Assembly (NCBI GenBank): GCA_964017195.1
Contig: OZ024894.1
Coordinates: 5,420,347 to 5,484,346, forward strand
Direction: 5' to 3'
Length of the DNA: 64,000 bases
Source: Siderastrea radians
Lineage: Eukaryota; Cnidaria; Anthozoa; Scleractinia; Rhizangiidae
The notes beneath the pieces are model-generated. The model did no database searches and was not told the origin of the DNA. It saw only the letters and a list, made by a program, of their open reading frames with translations. A program made the position numbers and the translations under genes. Shown here piece by piece: positions 22,791 through 34,166 of this stretch (position 1 is the stretch's first letter; each line of letters begins with the position of its first letter).

Positions 22791-24657
22791 GTGCGAGGAT
22801 TGTGGTACCTTCGTGGGACCAATGTGTTCAGCGTGCTGGTCGACATTTTTCAATGTTTTGTTAATATTTGCCCTTCTTGCGAGATAGAAAGGCAGTAAAG
22901 CCGGACTCTCTTAGTGAGGAAGGGTGGCAAGTGCTCCGTGCTTTCTTTTTGAAACACAGAGATAGGTTGTTTTGGAAGGGGAAAACAACCGAGGTACAGG
23001 TTATTAAGTGGACTGGACGAAGAGCAAAGCATTTTATATTTGCAGCACAATCGGGATGGTCTCTCGGCAGACGACGGAACGGTGTATTTTGTCTCCAAGG
23101 AAGAAGCGATCGAACGACTGAGAGAGATTCATTCCTCCCCATCGGGAGTTTGTAGTGTTGTAGGTATTAATAGCTTAGTAAGGCAGTTCTGTCTTCGCTT
23201 CTACTGCAACGGTATCAAGCAGTTAGCCAAGGAATTTTTGAAATCGTGCCCGGCATGCCAACTACATACTTCGTTCCCTACTATCTCCCCTCCGCCCCGC
23301 CCTATCCGTTCTTACAGGCCTCTGGAGAGGATACAGGCGGACATTATTGATATGGTCCCTGGCAAGAAGCGGTCCTTTATGACCAAAAACAGAGGACAAT
23401 ACTGGTATATTTTGGTCATCAAAGACTGCTTCTCGAAGTTTTGCTGATTGATACCGGCAAAAACAAAATCGGCGAGCGAGGTGCACTCCATTCTACATAA
23501 TTTCTTTTTTTATGGTGAAGGACCACCAAAGTACTTGCAGACCGATAATGGCACAGAATTTATCAACGAGGTTGTCAAGAAACTGTGTAAATCTCTTGGC
23601 ATAAGAATCCTCCATGGGAGGCCGTACCACCCACAAAGTCAAGGCCAGGTGGAGAACCTGAACAAAAGGGTCCAGAAAAAGCTTGCCAAACTACTGTGCC
23701 ACAGACCAACTGAAGAACGAGCCAAGCTATGGCCCTATCTTCTCCCACTTGTGGCAAAGGAAATTGGCATCACACCATTCAGGATGTTCCGGTTAGGGTG
23801 TTAAAAGGGCGTCACACGGCTGAATTCAGGTACCCAGAGGACGAAGATTTTTTTGACGAAGTGCCCTTTGTAGATGACGGAGAGATCGGAGAAGACGATA
23901 CCTTCTCTTTCTCAGAAGCGTGTCCACTACAATATATCGACGAAGAGAACGATGATGACGAGCATCGCACCTTTGAAGATGTCTCTGTGGAGCCAGTGTT
24001 TTCTTTTGCAGAAAGGTTGGAAATTGGGTGCAGCCTGGCACGTATAAGAGAGGAGACGCGATTGCAAGCCCTCGAAGCGACAGAGCGCATGATTGCTAAC
24101 AACACCAGACATCGCTTTCGGGTTTCAGAAGAGCGAATTGCACGATTCTCTGTTGGTGAAGTTGTACTCTTTAAAGATCCAGAAAATGTACCAGCCAAAA
24201 CCAAAAAAGATGCAAAGGATCCCTTTCAGGTAAGGAACGTATTGGGCGTTGTGAAAGAAAGGAGAGCTCTAAATTTCTATCGAGTGCAGTGGGAGAAGAA
24301 TGGAAAACAGAAAGTATCCACCTTGTACGCGGGCATGCTTTACAAATACCTTAAGGAAAACAAAGCACGAGAGTAGAAGAATCGCCAACTAGTTCTATTT
24401 CACATCGGGACGTTGCAGACGAAGTAGCGAGCTTTGCTTACACTTTTCGTCTGACACAGAAACCCAAACGTCAGGAGAAAGCTCAGGTACTCGAAGAAAT
24501 AGAAAAGGAAATGAAAGAACTGTGGCTGGCGTTGGACTTCGGGGTAGCTGCATGCATTTTATCTGGCGAAAAAGCTGATGACGATGTGGTCGCAAGATAC
24601 CAGGGGCAATATGAAAGAGGCATTTCTAGTTTAGCAGAAAGGAACTTCAAATTCTAA
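22791..24657 (+). pseudogene. Decayed DD35E integrase of the Ginger-like transposon
   Basis: The product would be a cut-and-paste integrase acting on the TGT...ACA ends. A possible 3' splice site (attgcag, 22789) precedes a Cys-rich start (CEDCGTFVGPMCSACW, then CPSC). Next come a zinc-binding region ending SCPACQLH and the integrase core: first Asp in QADIIDMV, second in LQTDNGTEF, Glu in PQSQGQVE. Exactly 35 residues separate the second Asp from the Glu. A long acidic linker and a C-terminal segment (VGEVVLFKDPENV, then a beta-rich tail) follow. Disruptions: a frame change near 23040; TGA at 23445-23447 where a residue is expected between FSKFC and LIPAK; a frame change near 23800; and a further frame change at 24376, after which an open frame runs to 24657. 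The second His of the usual HHCC finger is not evident. It could also be read as a Ty3/gypsy fragment, but there is no RT or gag and the TIRs argue for a DNA transposon. Confidence 0.75.
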
Positions 24658-24826
24658 TAATCGAAACCAATAATCGATTCAGCTCTCGATATTTCTAAGG
24701 AACTTTCCAGAGTTTTAGAAGGGGAACACTGAGTTGCAGAACTCAATATTTTTTTGTAACTTCCTTACATAGCGCATTTTTTTATGTATATGTATTATAT
24801 ATGGTAGGTAAGATTCAGTTCCACTG

Positions 24827-24880
24827 TTAACCCTTTCACTCCCAGAGTCAGTTGTGGAAACATTAAGGTGATTCTAACTT

Positions 24881-24971
<91 letters not shown>

Positions 24972-25253
24972 TTTAATATTTATATTGCGCATTTTCTATG
25001 AGGATAATCAAATGCGCATTACAAACAGTACAGTAAATACAAAAAAAAAACACCTATTACAGTAACTATAGAAGCAAAACAAAACTTTTGAGTCTGTGGA
25101 TGAAATCCTGAGGTGTGACCGTTCAAATGAAACCTCGTCAGCAGTAATTTTAGATTGTACCATTTATACGGTATTAAAGTATTTTACAAAATGATATTTG
25201 GGATTTGTCTTGTATTTTACACATTTAAGAACTCTTAGGAGTGAAAGGGTTAA
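24827..25253. mobile_element. TTAA-ended MITE with expanded TAA repeat
   Basis: Ends TTAACCCTTTCACTCC and, inverted, GGAGTGAAAGGGTTAA. The same family occurs at 42755-42963 in the opposite orientation (shared inner words such as tttcatttgaa and tttgtaaaatact). TTAA at both ends suggests piggyBac- or Kolobok-type target choice. This copy carries a (TAA)n run and extra AT-rich sequence. Confidence 0.75.
24881..24970. repeat. (TAA)n microsatellite
   Basis: About 30 uninterrupted TAA units inside the MITE. The poly-Tyr reading frame on the minus strand is only this repeat. Confidence 0.97.
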
Positions 25254-25489
25254 CACAAAGAACTTCACAAGACCGAGTAGAGTGACGAACTTAGGAATTG
25301 GTTTATTAAAATGTCACACCACTGCAGACTCGCGAAACGGCGTTGCTGCTATTTGTGAGCGTTAGAGCGTGATAAGATCATTCAGACTGAATCCATGGGT
25401 ATTTTTACATGTTCGCAGAAAATAGATTTGATATGAAATTTATTTGACTAGCAGAAAAGGAAGAAAGGGCTGTGAGCTTTTTTAGGTCT

Positions 25490-26408
25490 GCCTATTAAAC
25501 ACTTGGTTACTGGCAAGCACCATTCTCGTACTCTGTTCGGCACGCACTAGAACACCATTTTTTTAGTGTGTGTGTTTAGGTAGACAAGCATTATTCTCGT
25601 ACTTATTCGGCACGCACTACAATCCCTATTTGTTTTACTGTTTTATCCGTAGATATGCCTATTAATCACTTGGTTAGACAAGTATTATTCTCGTACTGTA
25701 TTCGGCACGCACTAGATCAACAATTGTTTTACCTTTTTTCCGTTAGATTTGCCTATTGATCACTTGCTTAGACAAGCATTATTCTCATACTTTATTCGTC
25801 ACGCACTACAATCCCTATTTGTTTTACTGTTTTTTCCGTAGATATGCCTATAAATCATTAGGTTAGACAGGCATCATTCTCGTACTCTATTCTGCACGCA
25901 CTACTATTAATCCCTATTTGTTTTACTGTTTTTCCCGTAGTTATGCCTATATTAATCATTTGGTTAGCCAAGCATCATTCTCGTACTCTATTCGACATGC
26001 ACTACAATCCCTATTTGTTTTACTTTTTGTCCCTTGGATATGCCTATTAATCACTTGGTTAGACAAACATGATTCTCGTACTCTATTCGGCACGCACTAC
26101 AATCCCTATTTGTTTTACTTTTTTCCGTTACATTTGCCTATTAATCACTTGGCTAGACAAGCACCATTCTCGTACTCTATTCGGCACGACTGACGAGAAC
26201 ATTATTTTTTAGTGAATGTGTTTTTTGTTTTTAATTTTTAGATCTACCTATTGTCTATTAGGGTAGACAAACATCATTCACGTACTCTATTCCCTTGGAT
26301 ATGCCTATTAATCACGTGGTTAGACAAACATGATTCTCGTACTCTATTCGGCACGCACTACAATCCCTATTTGATTTACTTTTTTCCCCTTGGATATGCC
26401 TATTAAGT
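25490..26408. repeat. Right subterminal array, first part (inverted units)
   Basis: About nine copies of the same 95-bp unit as the left array, in inverted orientation (ctctattcggcacgcactac ... gcctattaatcacttggtt). The array stops abruptly at gcctattaa (26408), where the nested element starts, and resumes at 33005 with acatgattctcgtactctat. Confidence 0.9.
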
Positions 26409-28175
26409 GGCTGTCTCCCTAAGATCCTCATAACCCAAATTGATCACAAAATAGATTTCCTTCAAATCTTGTATGTGAATTGTACTTTGTCTGGGTACTT
26501 TAAAAACACTTTTCGTTTGGGCTCTAAATGCTTTCTTCGACAGTTTACAAGGGGGGTCCCCTGGTGGACAAAAATGCACATTTTATTGGTACAAAAATGC
26601 CAATTTTCAATAACTTTGGTAACTCCTCACAACACTTAAAATTTGATGCAGGACAAAATTCTACTGTTGGTTGATAAGTACAGCTCTTCCTTATCCTAGA
26701 GTGTTACTGACATTTCCATGTAGTTGTTTTGAGTAGTTAAAACAGTTCCTTTTAACAACCCAGGTTAACAGCTTTTAAAAAAGTAGGAAAAATGGGTAAA
26801 CAAAAATACATGTTAACAAAAAGTGAGACCTCGTCTAGCAAATTCCTTGCAGTCATGGAAAGTTAAAGACTTGGTCTTAATTATAATAAAATAAAATCGT
26901 GCGGCCAGACGGTTTAAAGAACGTGGCGCCGCTTTGAAACACCAGTATTTCTTAATTATGCAAATTACGAACCACAACCTATGCGTGGAATTTAAGAGCA
27001 ACTGTGATGCGAGCAATGCTCCCTTACATCAAGAAAACACGAAAATAGTTTCAAACTACAGCAGGACACAAATGTAAACTGGTAACATTTCGCATATAGC
27101 TTTAATTAAAATGTACAGCATTCAAATAGCTCATTAACTATGTTCAATTCACAAGATAAACAAGTTATGAAGTACATGCCACTCGATGATTGCTAATTGC
27201 GCTTTACAAAACAACCTTGATCTAGAACTATTAATCTGAGAATGAATCAATAAAAGCAAGTCATATTGTCTATATCACAGCCTGTGTTTTGCAAACTTAT
27301 TTAGCGAACACTTAGTGCCTTGCAAAACAATGAAATCAACGAAGGGCATCTTGTTCTGTTTACATTTGCACCCATCACCTCAATTATTCTGTCATCTTCG
27401 ATCAAATATAGATCCGTGCGTTCCAGAGATCATCTTAGAAGCGTCAAAACAGTTGGTTTTGGGAAAATTCTTTGTTCAAAAGCCTTCATTTAGACCAAGC
27501 TTTCCATGTATTACTTCTCTCGTGTTAAATTTTTCCGGCAGTAGCCGCTGACCAGTAGCTAATGTCAACAAAAAGACCTGTTGCACTCGCGTTTTTATTT
27601 GAATGTAGGATCGCTCACCAATGAAGGGTGAATTCATTTTAAAATAAGGGCTGGAGCTCATGAGGGAAAATTAAAAATTCAAATTTTTTGCCCTTAATTT
27701 AGAGCTGTAAGCACAAAAACACAGTGTGTGACGTGGTTGCTATTTTTTTTGTATTTTTAGCAAGGTGAAATAACGTGATAACTCGGACTTTGGGGGAGCA
27801 TCTTAACATGTTTGAAAATAAACTTCTAGTTTCATCCAAGCTGTTAAATTCTGGAATCTGACCCTGGCGAAACGTCAGTATAGCAAAAATATTACTACCT
27901 GATAGAAATATCCTCCGTTGAATACATTCTGTTTGGTAAAACAGTTGTGGGAGCTTGGTCCATGACGACTTAATGGTTATGATCCAGTTTGCAGTATGTA
28001 GCCCCCAGAACCACCTGATCGTGGGCAGGAGTGTCGTGGGGTACTGCTCTACCAAATGTGAACCTACGATACCCCAAAAAACGTCTTGCTTTTGAAATTT
28101 CGCCCCGACTTGGTTTTACTGCACTTTCTCTAGATTAGCAGTATACCGTCAAACATAGTGAATGTCACTCCCGGA

Positions 28176-28953
28176 GGGCATGTACTTAAACACCGGAACG
28201 CCGGAACGCCGGAACGCCGGAACGCCGGAACGCCGGAACGCCGGAATGCCGTAATGCTAAAACCCCGAACGCCTGAATACTTAAACCCGGAACGCCGGAA
28301 TTCTTAAACCCTGAACACCGGAATACTTAAACCCGAAATGCCGGAATACCTCAACTCTAAATGACGATTTAATATACACAAGATCGCTGAAAAGACAAAC
28401 AATTAGGGTTAAGCCACGCTACCGCATTATTAACGTTACCTTCTAACTCCCGCCAAAACCATTCTCCTCACTATCTCCTCCCCGACCCCCTGCCTTACGT
28501 TTTCCCGCCAACCATAACTATTATAATTTATTTGATTGCTGGGCTGTTTCGCGCTGGCATCGACAGGGAGGACTCTACACCAAGGTAAGCGTATGTACCT
28601 GAAATTTTCTCTTTGACTTAAAGCGTTTAAAGTAACATTTAAAAAGTGACAAACTGTTACTCCCTTCCGTTAGTCCCAGCCAAAGTCCAGAGAAAAAGAG
28701 GTAAGACACTGAATCTTAACTAGCCTGCGGGCAGGTTTTTGGCGGGAGTCAGAAGGTAACGTTAATAATGTAGCGTGGCTTAACCTTAATTGTTCGTCTT
28801 TTCAGCGATATTTTGTATATTAAAACGTCATTTAGAGTTGAAGTATTCTAGCGTTCCGGGTTTTAGTATTCCGGCGTTCCAGGTTTAAGTATTCCGGCGT
28901 TCCGGCGTTCCGGCGTTCCAGAGTTCCGGCGTTCCAGGTTTAAGTACATGCCC
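28176..28953. mobile_element. 778-bp foldback element with GGAACGCC tandem repeats
   Basis: Ends GGGCATGTACTTAAAC and, inverted, GTTTAAGTACATGCCC. Arms of about 215-290 bases (28176-28465, 28738-28953) include runs of the 10-mer CCGGAACGCC at the left (28191-28250) and shorter inverted runs at the right, then aagccacgctac / gtagcgtggctt and gttaccttctaactcccgcc / ggcgggagtcagaaggtaac. It sits near the centre of the 6.6-kb element. Confidence 0.85.
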
Positions 28954-30513
28954 TTCCGAAGTTGATCACAGACTAGCCAGCTGGGTAGTATGAGAACCAG
29001 GCTTAATCAGTGGAAGTTACAAGTATCCTCAGATTTTTGCTAGGGATTGAATAGCGGGTGAGATACTCTAGCTCGCGCAAAAATTACTCTACTATAAGTT
29101 CTTTCTCTATTAGACTACTCTTAATCTAACTGTACAGTAGACGCCTTTACCTAGAACAGAAACTCGTTTCCTCTTGAATACTGTTTCCAGTCATTTACTA
29201 CTGTCATTGCCGAAGGAATTTTTGATTTCCTTGAAACCCTACTTTATTTTAAATTAACCCTATAATGGGGGGGGGGGGGTGCACGGACTCTACCTTTGGG
29301 GACTTGAAACTTTTATATTATTTTTTAATGTGTGAATAAGCACCGCCAAAATTTTATTGAAGAAATTAGTTGGGAACAAATTAGTGTGGTAGGTCAATGT
29401 ACAGTGAAATTCACGTTGCTAAGGCAATCAAACTTTGACAGGCGTGTTCACCTGAAATTGTTTGGTACATTACTGTTTTAACTGAAAACAAAAATGGCTT
29501 TCTTACTGAAGGTGTCATGCTATTAGATAATTTTAGAGTTCTTTTATTATTTTTTTCGCTTTTTGGTCAATTGGATGGCTTTCCGAAGTCTTAGGGAAAT
29601 CAAGAAATCCAATACGGTGGATCCAATTGGAAATTATGACATAAATCTGACGTCGTGTGACGTCATCAGTATCCCTTGCCGATCTCAAAGGAGACATTCT
29701 TGGACAAAATTCTTGGACATACTTTTGACCCTCTAAGTTTCATTTTCATTGCTTTATTGCTATCGGAGTGTGCTTGAGGCCTGCCCCACAACGGCCTCAG
29801 AAGACCAAAGAAGGCCCGGTCTAGATAGGGTTAAGGTTGTCTCTCAACTGCAGCTGATTACTTTCTCAAAACTGAAGGAACCTTTCAAAGCCCCAGAAGT
29901 CGAAAACAGGAAGGTTATTTTCAAATCTATGAAGACGTGCCCAGCTGTACGAGTTATTTTACTTAGCCAAACCATGGTCTTCATTGTGGTTGTGTGCTTG
30001 CAGATTAAATTAAGGACAAAAATTTGTTTCTTCTCCCCATGAGCTCCAGCCCTTTTTTTCAAATAAATTCACTATTAATTCGTGAAGGATCATGAATTCA
30101 AATTTTAGATAGCTAAGAGCCAAAACGCGAGTGCAAAATGGAGCAGTACCCGGTGTTGTTGTTGACATTAGTAACTGGTCAGCGGCTACTGCCAGAATAA
30201 TATAACACGAGAGAACTAAATGCATGGCAAGCTTGTTGTAAATGAAGGTTGTTGAACGAAGAATTTTCTCAAAAACCGACTGTTTGACGCTTCTAAGATG
30301 ATCTCTGAAACGCACGGATCTATATATTTGATCGAAGATGACAGAAAAGTGAGGTAACGGGTGCAAATATAAACAGAACAAGATGCCCTTCGTTGATTTC
30401 ATTGTTTTGCAAGGCACTAAGTGTACGCTAAATAAGTTTGCAAAATAAAGACACAAGCTGTGATACAGGCAATATGACTTGCTTTTATTGATTTATTCTC
30501 AGATTAATAGTTC

Positions 30514-30657
30514 GGGTTTACCTCGGTGTAAGAACCTGACAAGATTTTCTTTGTTTGCTAGCTTTTGTTTTGCTGTACGGTATTGTTTTAAATGCTTTTG
30601 TTTCCTTTGTTTTACGTCATCCGTGAGTTTCACAGGTTCTTACACCGAGGTAAAGCC
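30514..30657. mobile_element. 144-bp MITE flanked by AATAGTTC
   Basis: Inverted ends GGGTTTACCTCGGTGTAAGA / TCTTACACCGAGGTAAAGCC (24 of 25 matching over the full ends). AATAGTTC at 30506-30513 and 30658-30665 is an 8-bp target duplication, the hAT-like size. Confidence 0.85.
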
Positions 30658-30665
30658 AATAGTTC

Positions 30666-32387
30666 CACAGGCAGCCCAAGCTTATATTGAGAGCTGCGTA
30701 TAAATTAGACTGTTTTTCCACGCTATGCATAACAATGACATCGGCACGCTATGCATAATAATGACATCGGCAACATTTAAAGAGTTTGTATGGAACTGAT
30801 ACAAAACGTCTCAAATTGCCACAAATCAGAAAGAAGTCGGAATAAAAATGATTTGCCTTATTTCATTGTTGTATTGGTCATTATTTGAGGGCTTCCTGGG
30901 CTGGTTTGAAGCTTTTTGGGCGAGAAATTGAGGTTTATATTTTTCATGTTTACTGAACGTTTATAATTAATTAAAGGCAGGAAACAGTTTCACACTGCAC
31001 CTCACTTGAGGTTCGATAAATTTCATCACAATAAACGAATCGCCCTAAAACTTCAAAGGTGTATTCTTGGGTCTTGCGCATACCGCTGTTCTTTCTCATG
31101 GGTTCCAGATCCTATTTTAAGCCATCGAAAATCCCTCTTAAATACGAAACTCGCCTTTCCTGGTATGCGTTTTCATTTGAAGTGCACACATGAATCATTG
31201 CGAGCCGCGATTCGACGACAAAATTGTCCTCAGCCGGGGAGAGGCTGAGTGAGATTGTTGACAAACAAACACGACACTGCGGAGTCCAGAGAAGTCGGTT
31301 TGACGGAAATAGAGAAATATTAGAACGGCCGTGAAATTCACTCGCCTCACTTGACTTGGAAAACCATAATTTTGTTTTAGGGACGAACGAAGATCTATCT
31401 TTTATTACACTCTAATCAATCCATGCGATGATTTTATGCCGAGTATTTGGCGCAAGTGATCCTGCTCACTGCCCGCAAATCAACCTCATTATTTAATTCC
31501 GATATATAGGGTTGTCTTGCCCTAAAAAACATATTGCTGTGACCGTGGAAAATACCCACCACAATTTCCATTCCTTTGAAAACCGGTGCAATTTTTTTCT
31601 AAGTGGAAACTGCTCCTCGTCTCTGCTTCTAAATTTCGACAACATTTTTTTGCGGTAAAAAGGTAAATGTGACAGAAAAAATCACTATGCTATATATTGT
31701 CGCACGAAGACATTAAAGCGTGCTCGTGGCGTCAAGTGAGGCGACTAAATTTCACGGGCGTGCTAATAGTTTTCAATTTCCGTCAAACCGACCTCTCTGG
31801 ACTCTGCAGTGTCGCCTTCTGCTTGTGGACAATCTCACTCAGCCTCTCCCCAGCTGAGGGACATTTTGTCGTCGAAACGCGGCTCGCAATGATTCATGTG
31901 TGCCCTTCAAATGAAAACGCATACCAGGAAAGGCGAGTTTCGTATTTAGGAGGGGTTTTCGACGGCTTAAAATAGGATCTGGAACCCACGAGAAAGAACA
32001 GAGGTATGTGCATGACCCAAGAATACACCTTTGAAGTTTTAGAGCGATTCGTTTATTGTGATGGAATTTATCGAACCTCAAGTGAGGTGCAGTGTGAAAC
32101 TGTTTCCTGCCTTTAATTAATTCTAAAGATTCAGCAAACACAAAAAATAAAAACCTTAATTTCTCGCCCAAAAAGCTTCAAACCAGCCCAGGAAGCCCTC
32201 AAATAATGACCAATACAACAATGAAATGAGGCAAATCATTTTTATTTCGACTTCTTTCTGATTTGTGGCAATTTGAGACGTGTTTTTTTACAAACTCTTA
32301 AATGTTGCCGATGTCATTATTATGCATAGCGTGGAAAAAACAGTCTAATTTATGCCCAGTTCTCAACGTTAGCTTGGGCTGCCTGTG
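30666..32387. mobile_element. 1.72-kb foldback element, arms of about 700 bp
   Basis: Starts CACAGGCAGCCCAAGCT and ends AGCTTGGGCTGCCTGTG. The arms 30666-31375 and 31718-32387 are inverted copies at high identity with a loop of about 340 bases. ATAGTTC flanks the right end, and AATAGTTC on the left is shared with the adjacent MITE, so the two insertions used the same site. Facing frames at 31006-31248 (+) and 31839-32171 (-) are the same arm sequence read outward; I see no protein domain. Confidence 0.85.
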
Positions 32388-33004
32388 ATAGTTCTAGAAC
32401 GAGGTTGTTTTGTAAAGCGCAATTAGCAATCATCGAGTGGCATGTACTTCATAACTTGTTTATCTTGTGAATTGAACATAGTTAATGAGCTATTTGAATG
32501 CTGTACATTTTAATTAAAGCTATATGCGAAATGTTACCAGTTTACATTTGTGTCCTGCTGTAGTTTGAAACTATTTTCGTGTTTTCCTGATGTAAGGGAG
32601 CATTGCTCGCGTCACAGTTGCTCTTAAATTCCACGCATAGGTTGTGGTTCGTAATTTGCATAATTAAGAAATACTCGTGTTTCAAAGCGGCGCCACGTTC
32701 TTTAAACCGTCTGGCCGCACGATTTTATTTTATTATAACTTTAACTTTCCATGACTGCAAGGAATTTGCTAGACGAGGTCTCACTTTTCGTTAACATGTA
32801 TTTTTGTTTACCCATTTTTCCTACTTTTTTAAAAGCTGTTAAATTGGGTTGTTAAAAGGAACTGTTTTAAAAACTCAGAACAACGACATGGAAATGTCAG
32901 TAACACTGTAGGATAAGGAAGAGTTGTACTTATCAACCAACAGTAGAATTTTGTCCTGCATCAAATTTTAAGTGTTGTGAGGAGTTACCAAAGTTATTGA
33001 AAAA

Positions 33005-33560
33005 ACATGATTCTCGTACTCTATTCGGCACGCACTACAATCCCTATTTGTTTTTATTACTGTTTTTCCCGTAGATATGCCTATTAATCACTTGGTTAGC
33101 CAAGCATCATTCTCGTACTCTATTCGGCACGCACTACAATCCCTATTTGTTTTTTCGCTTTTTTCCCGTAGATATGCCTATTAATCACTTGGTTAGACAA
33201 GCATTAATCTCGTACTTTATTCGGCTCGCACTATAATCCCTGTTTGTTTTACCTTTTTTCCGTTAGATTTGCCTATTAATCACTTGGTTAGACAACCACC
33301 AATCTCGTACTCTATTCGGCACGGGAACACCAGTTTTTAGTGTGTGTGTGTTTTTTTTAATTTTAGGGTAGACAAACATCATTCACGTACTCATTTTAGG
33401 GTAGACAAACATCATTCACGTACTCTATTCGGCACGCAATAAGATCTGCCTATTAAACACTTGGTTAGACAAGTATCATTCACGAATCCTATTTGGTACG
33501 CTTTGGGATCTGCCTGTTACCCGTTAGGGTAGACAAGCATCAGTCTCTATTCTGCACGAG
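33005..33560. repeat. Right subterminal array, second part
   Basis: About five more inverted 95-bp units, more diverged toward the outer end (attcacgtactcattttagg). It corresponds to the outer, diverged part of the left array (21240-21430). Confidence 0.88.
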
Positions 33561-34166
33561 ACAGTACACCCTTATTTCCTTTAGATCTGACTATTAACCT
33601 GTGAAACTTTGTAACAAGCGATTCTTTTAAGCCTGGAGTACACGTTCTCGCTTTCAAGTTCCCGGAGGAGGTTCCATGCGAACTGTACAGTTGTCAACCT
33701 TTGCTTATAGTTGCTCATCCGAGATGCAAAACTCTTACTTTTGCAGATATTTTAAAACGCTTTGTCGCTGGCGTAATCAATATGTAAACACATCGGGTTT
33801 ATTTTGGTTGCACTGTATCAAGCATGTCAAGAGTATGCGTGACATGGTTTTTAAGATCGAGTGACAATTGTACACACAGTCAGGGTGAATGCGGGAATAC
33901 ATAATAGAAACTGCCAACGCGTTTGATTTTGTAGTTGTGTGGTTGATTGCCACCTTAGCTTTTCATCTCTTTTCTTTTGATGGGTGGGTTTGCCCAATAC
34001 TGGGGAGAAAAAGGCTTTTAAGCTGGCTCATTTTAAAAATGTAGAAAGCGTGCGTTGGATGACAATGTGAAACTAAATTACTTCCTGCTAAGACAGATAT
34101 TGCACAATGATTCATAATTTATGCATCGTACTCATTTGGGCACTGTACTCTATTCGGCATTTTACA
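33561..34166. repeat. Right long terminal inverted repeat of the Ginger-like element
   Basis: Inverse of 20629-21280; ends ACTCTATTCGGCATTTTACA at 34166, directly followed by GTGCC. The frame at 33676-33864 is incidental. Confidence 0.85.

Larger units (their letters stand above)
26409..33004. mobile_element. Nested 6.6-kb foldback element inside the right array
   Basis: Left arm 26604-27830 pairs in inverted orientation with 29870-33004, the latter interrupted by two further insertions (30514-30657 and 30666-32387). Matching words: ataactttggtaactcctca / tgaggagttaccaaagttat; gagacctcgtctagcaaatt / aatttgctagacgaggtctc; cagtagccgctgaccagt / actggtcagcggctactg. The left end has about 195 bases (26409-26603) with no partner, and about 14 bases of the array unit are missing at the junction, so the right end is probably truncated. 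Facing reading frames in the arms (27699-28055 on -, 29749-30042 on +) are related to each other but have no recognisable domain. Superfamily unknown. Confidence 0.75.
20629..34166. mobile_element. 13.5-kb Ginger-like transposon (TGT...ACA) inserted in NPC2 unit 4
   Basis: Both ends are visible. The left starts TGTAAAATGCCGAATAGAGT, and the right end is its exact inverse (26/26), with inverted similarity continuing about 650 bases. GTGCC flanks both sides (20624-20628, 34167-34171), and intact NPC2 units have a single GTGCC at this site, so this is a 5-bp target duplication. Order: left TIR; left subterminal array (21210-22620); body with a decayed DD35E integrase (+); right array in inverted orientation (25490-26408 and 33005-33560), split by a nested element; right TIR. 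TGT/ACA ends, a short target duplication and a retroviral-type integrase without gag or RT are the hallmarks of Ginger DNA transposons. Without the nested insert the element is about 6.9 kb. The integrase is broken, so this copy would depend on another source. Confidence 0.82.

Noticed and set aside
22791..24657. Ty3/gypsy LTR retrotransposon
   Set aside because: No LTRs, no primer-binding site, no gag, protease or RT nearby; the TGT...ACA long TIRs and target duplication enclose the integrase instead.
24795..24992. Poly-Tyr reading frame
   Set aside because: Translation of the (TAA)n microsatellite.
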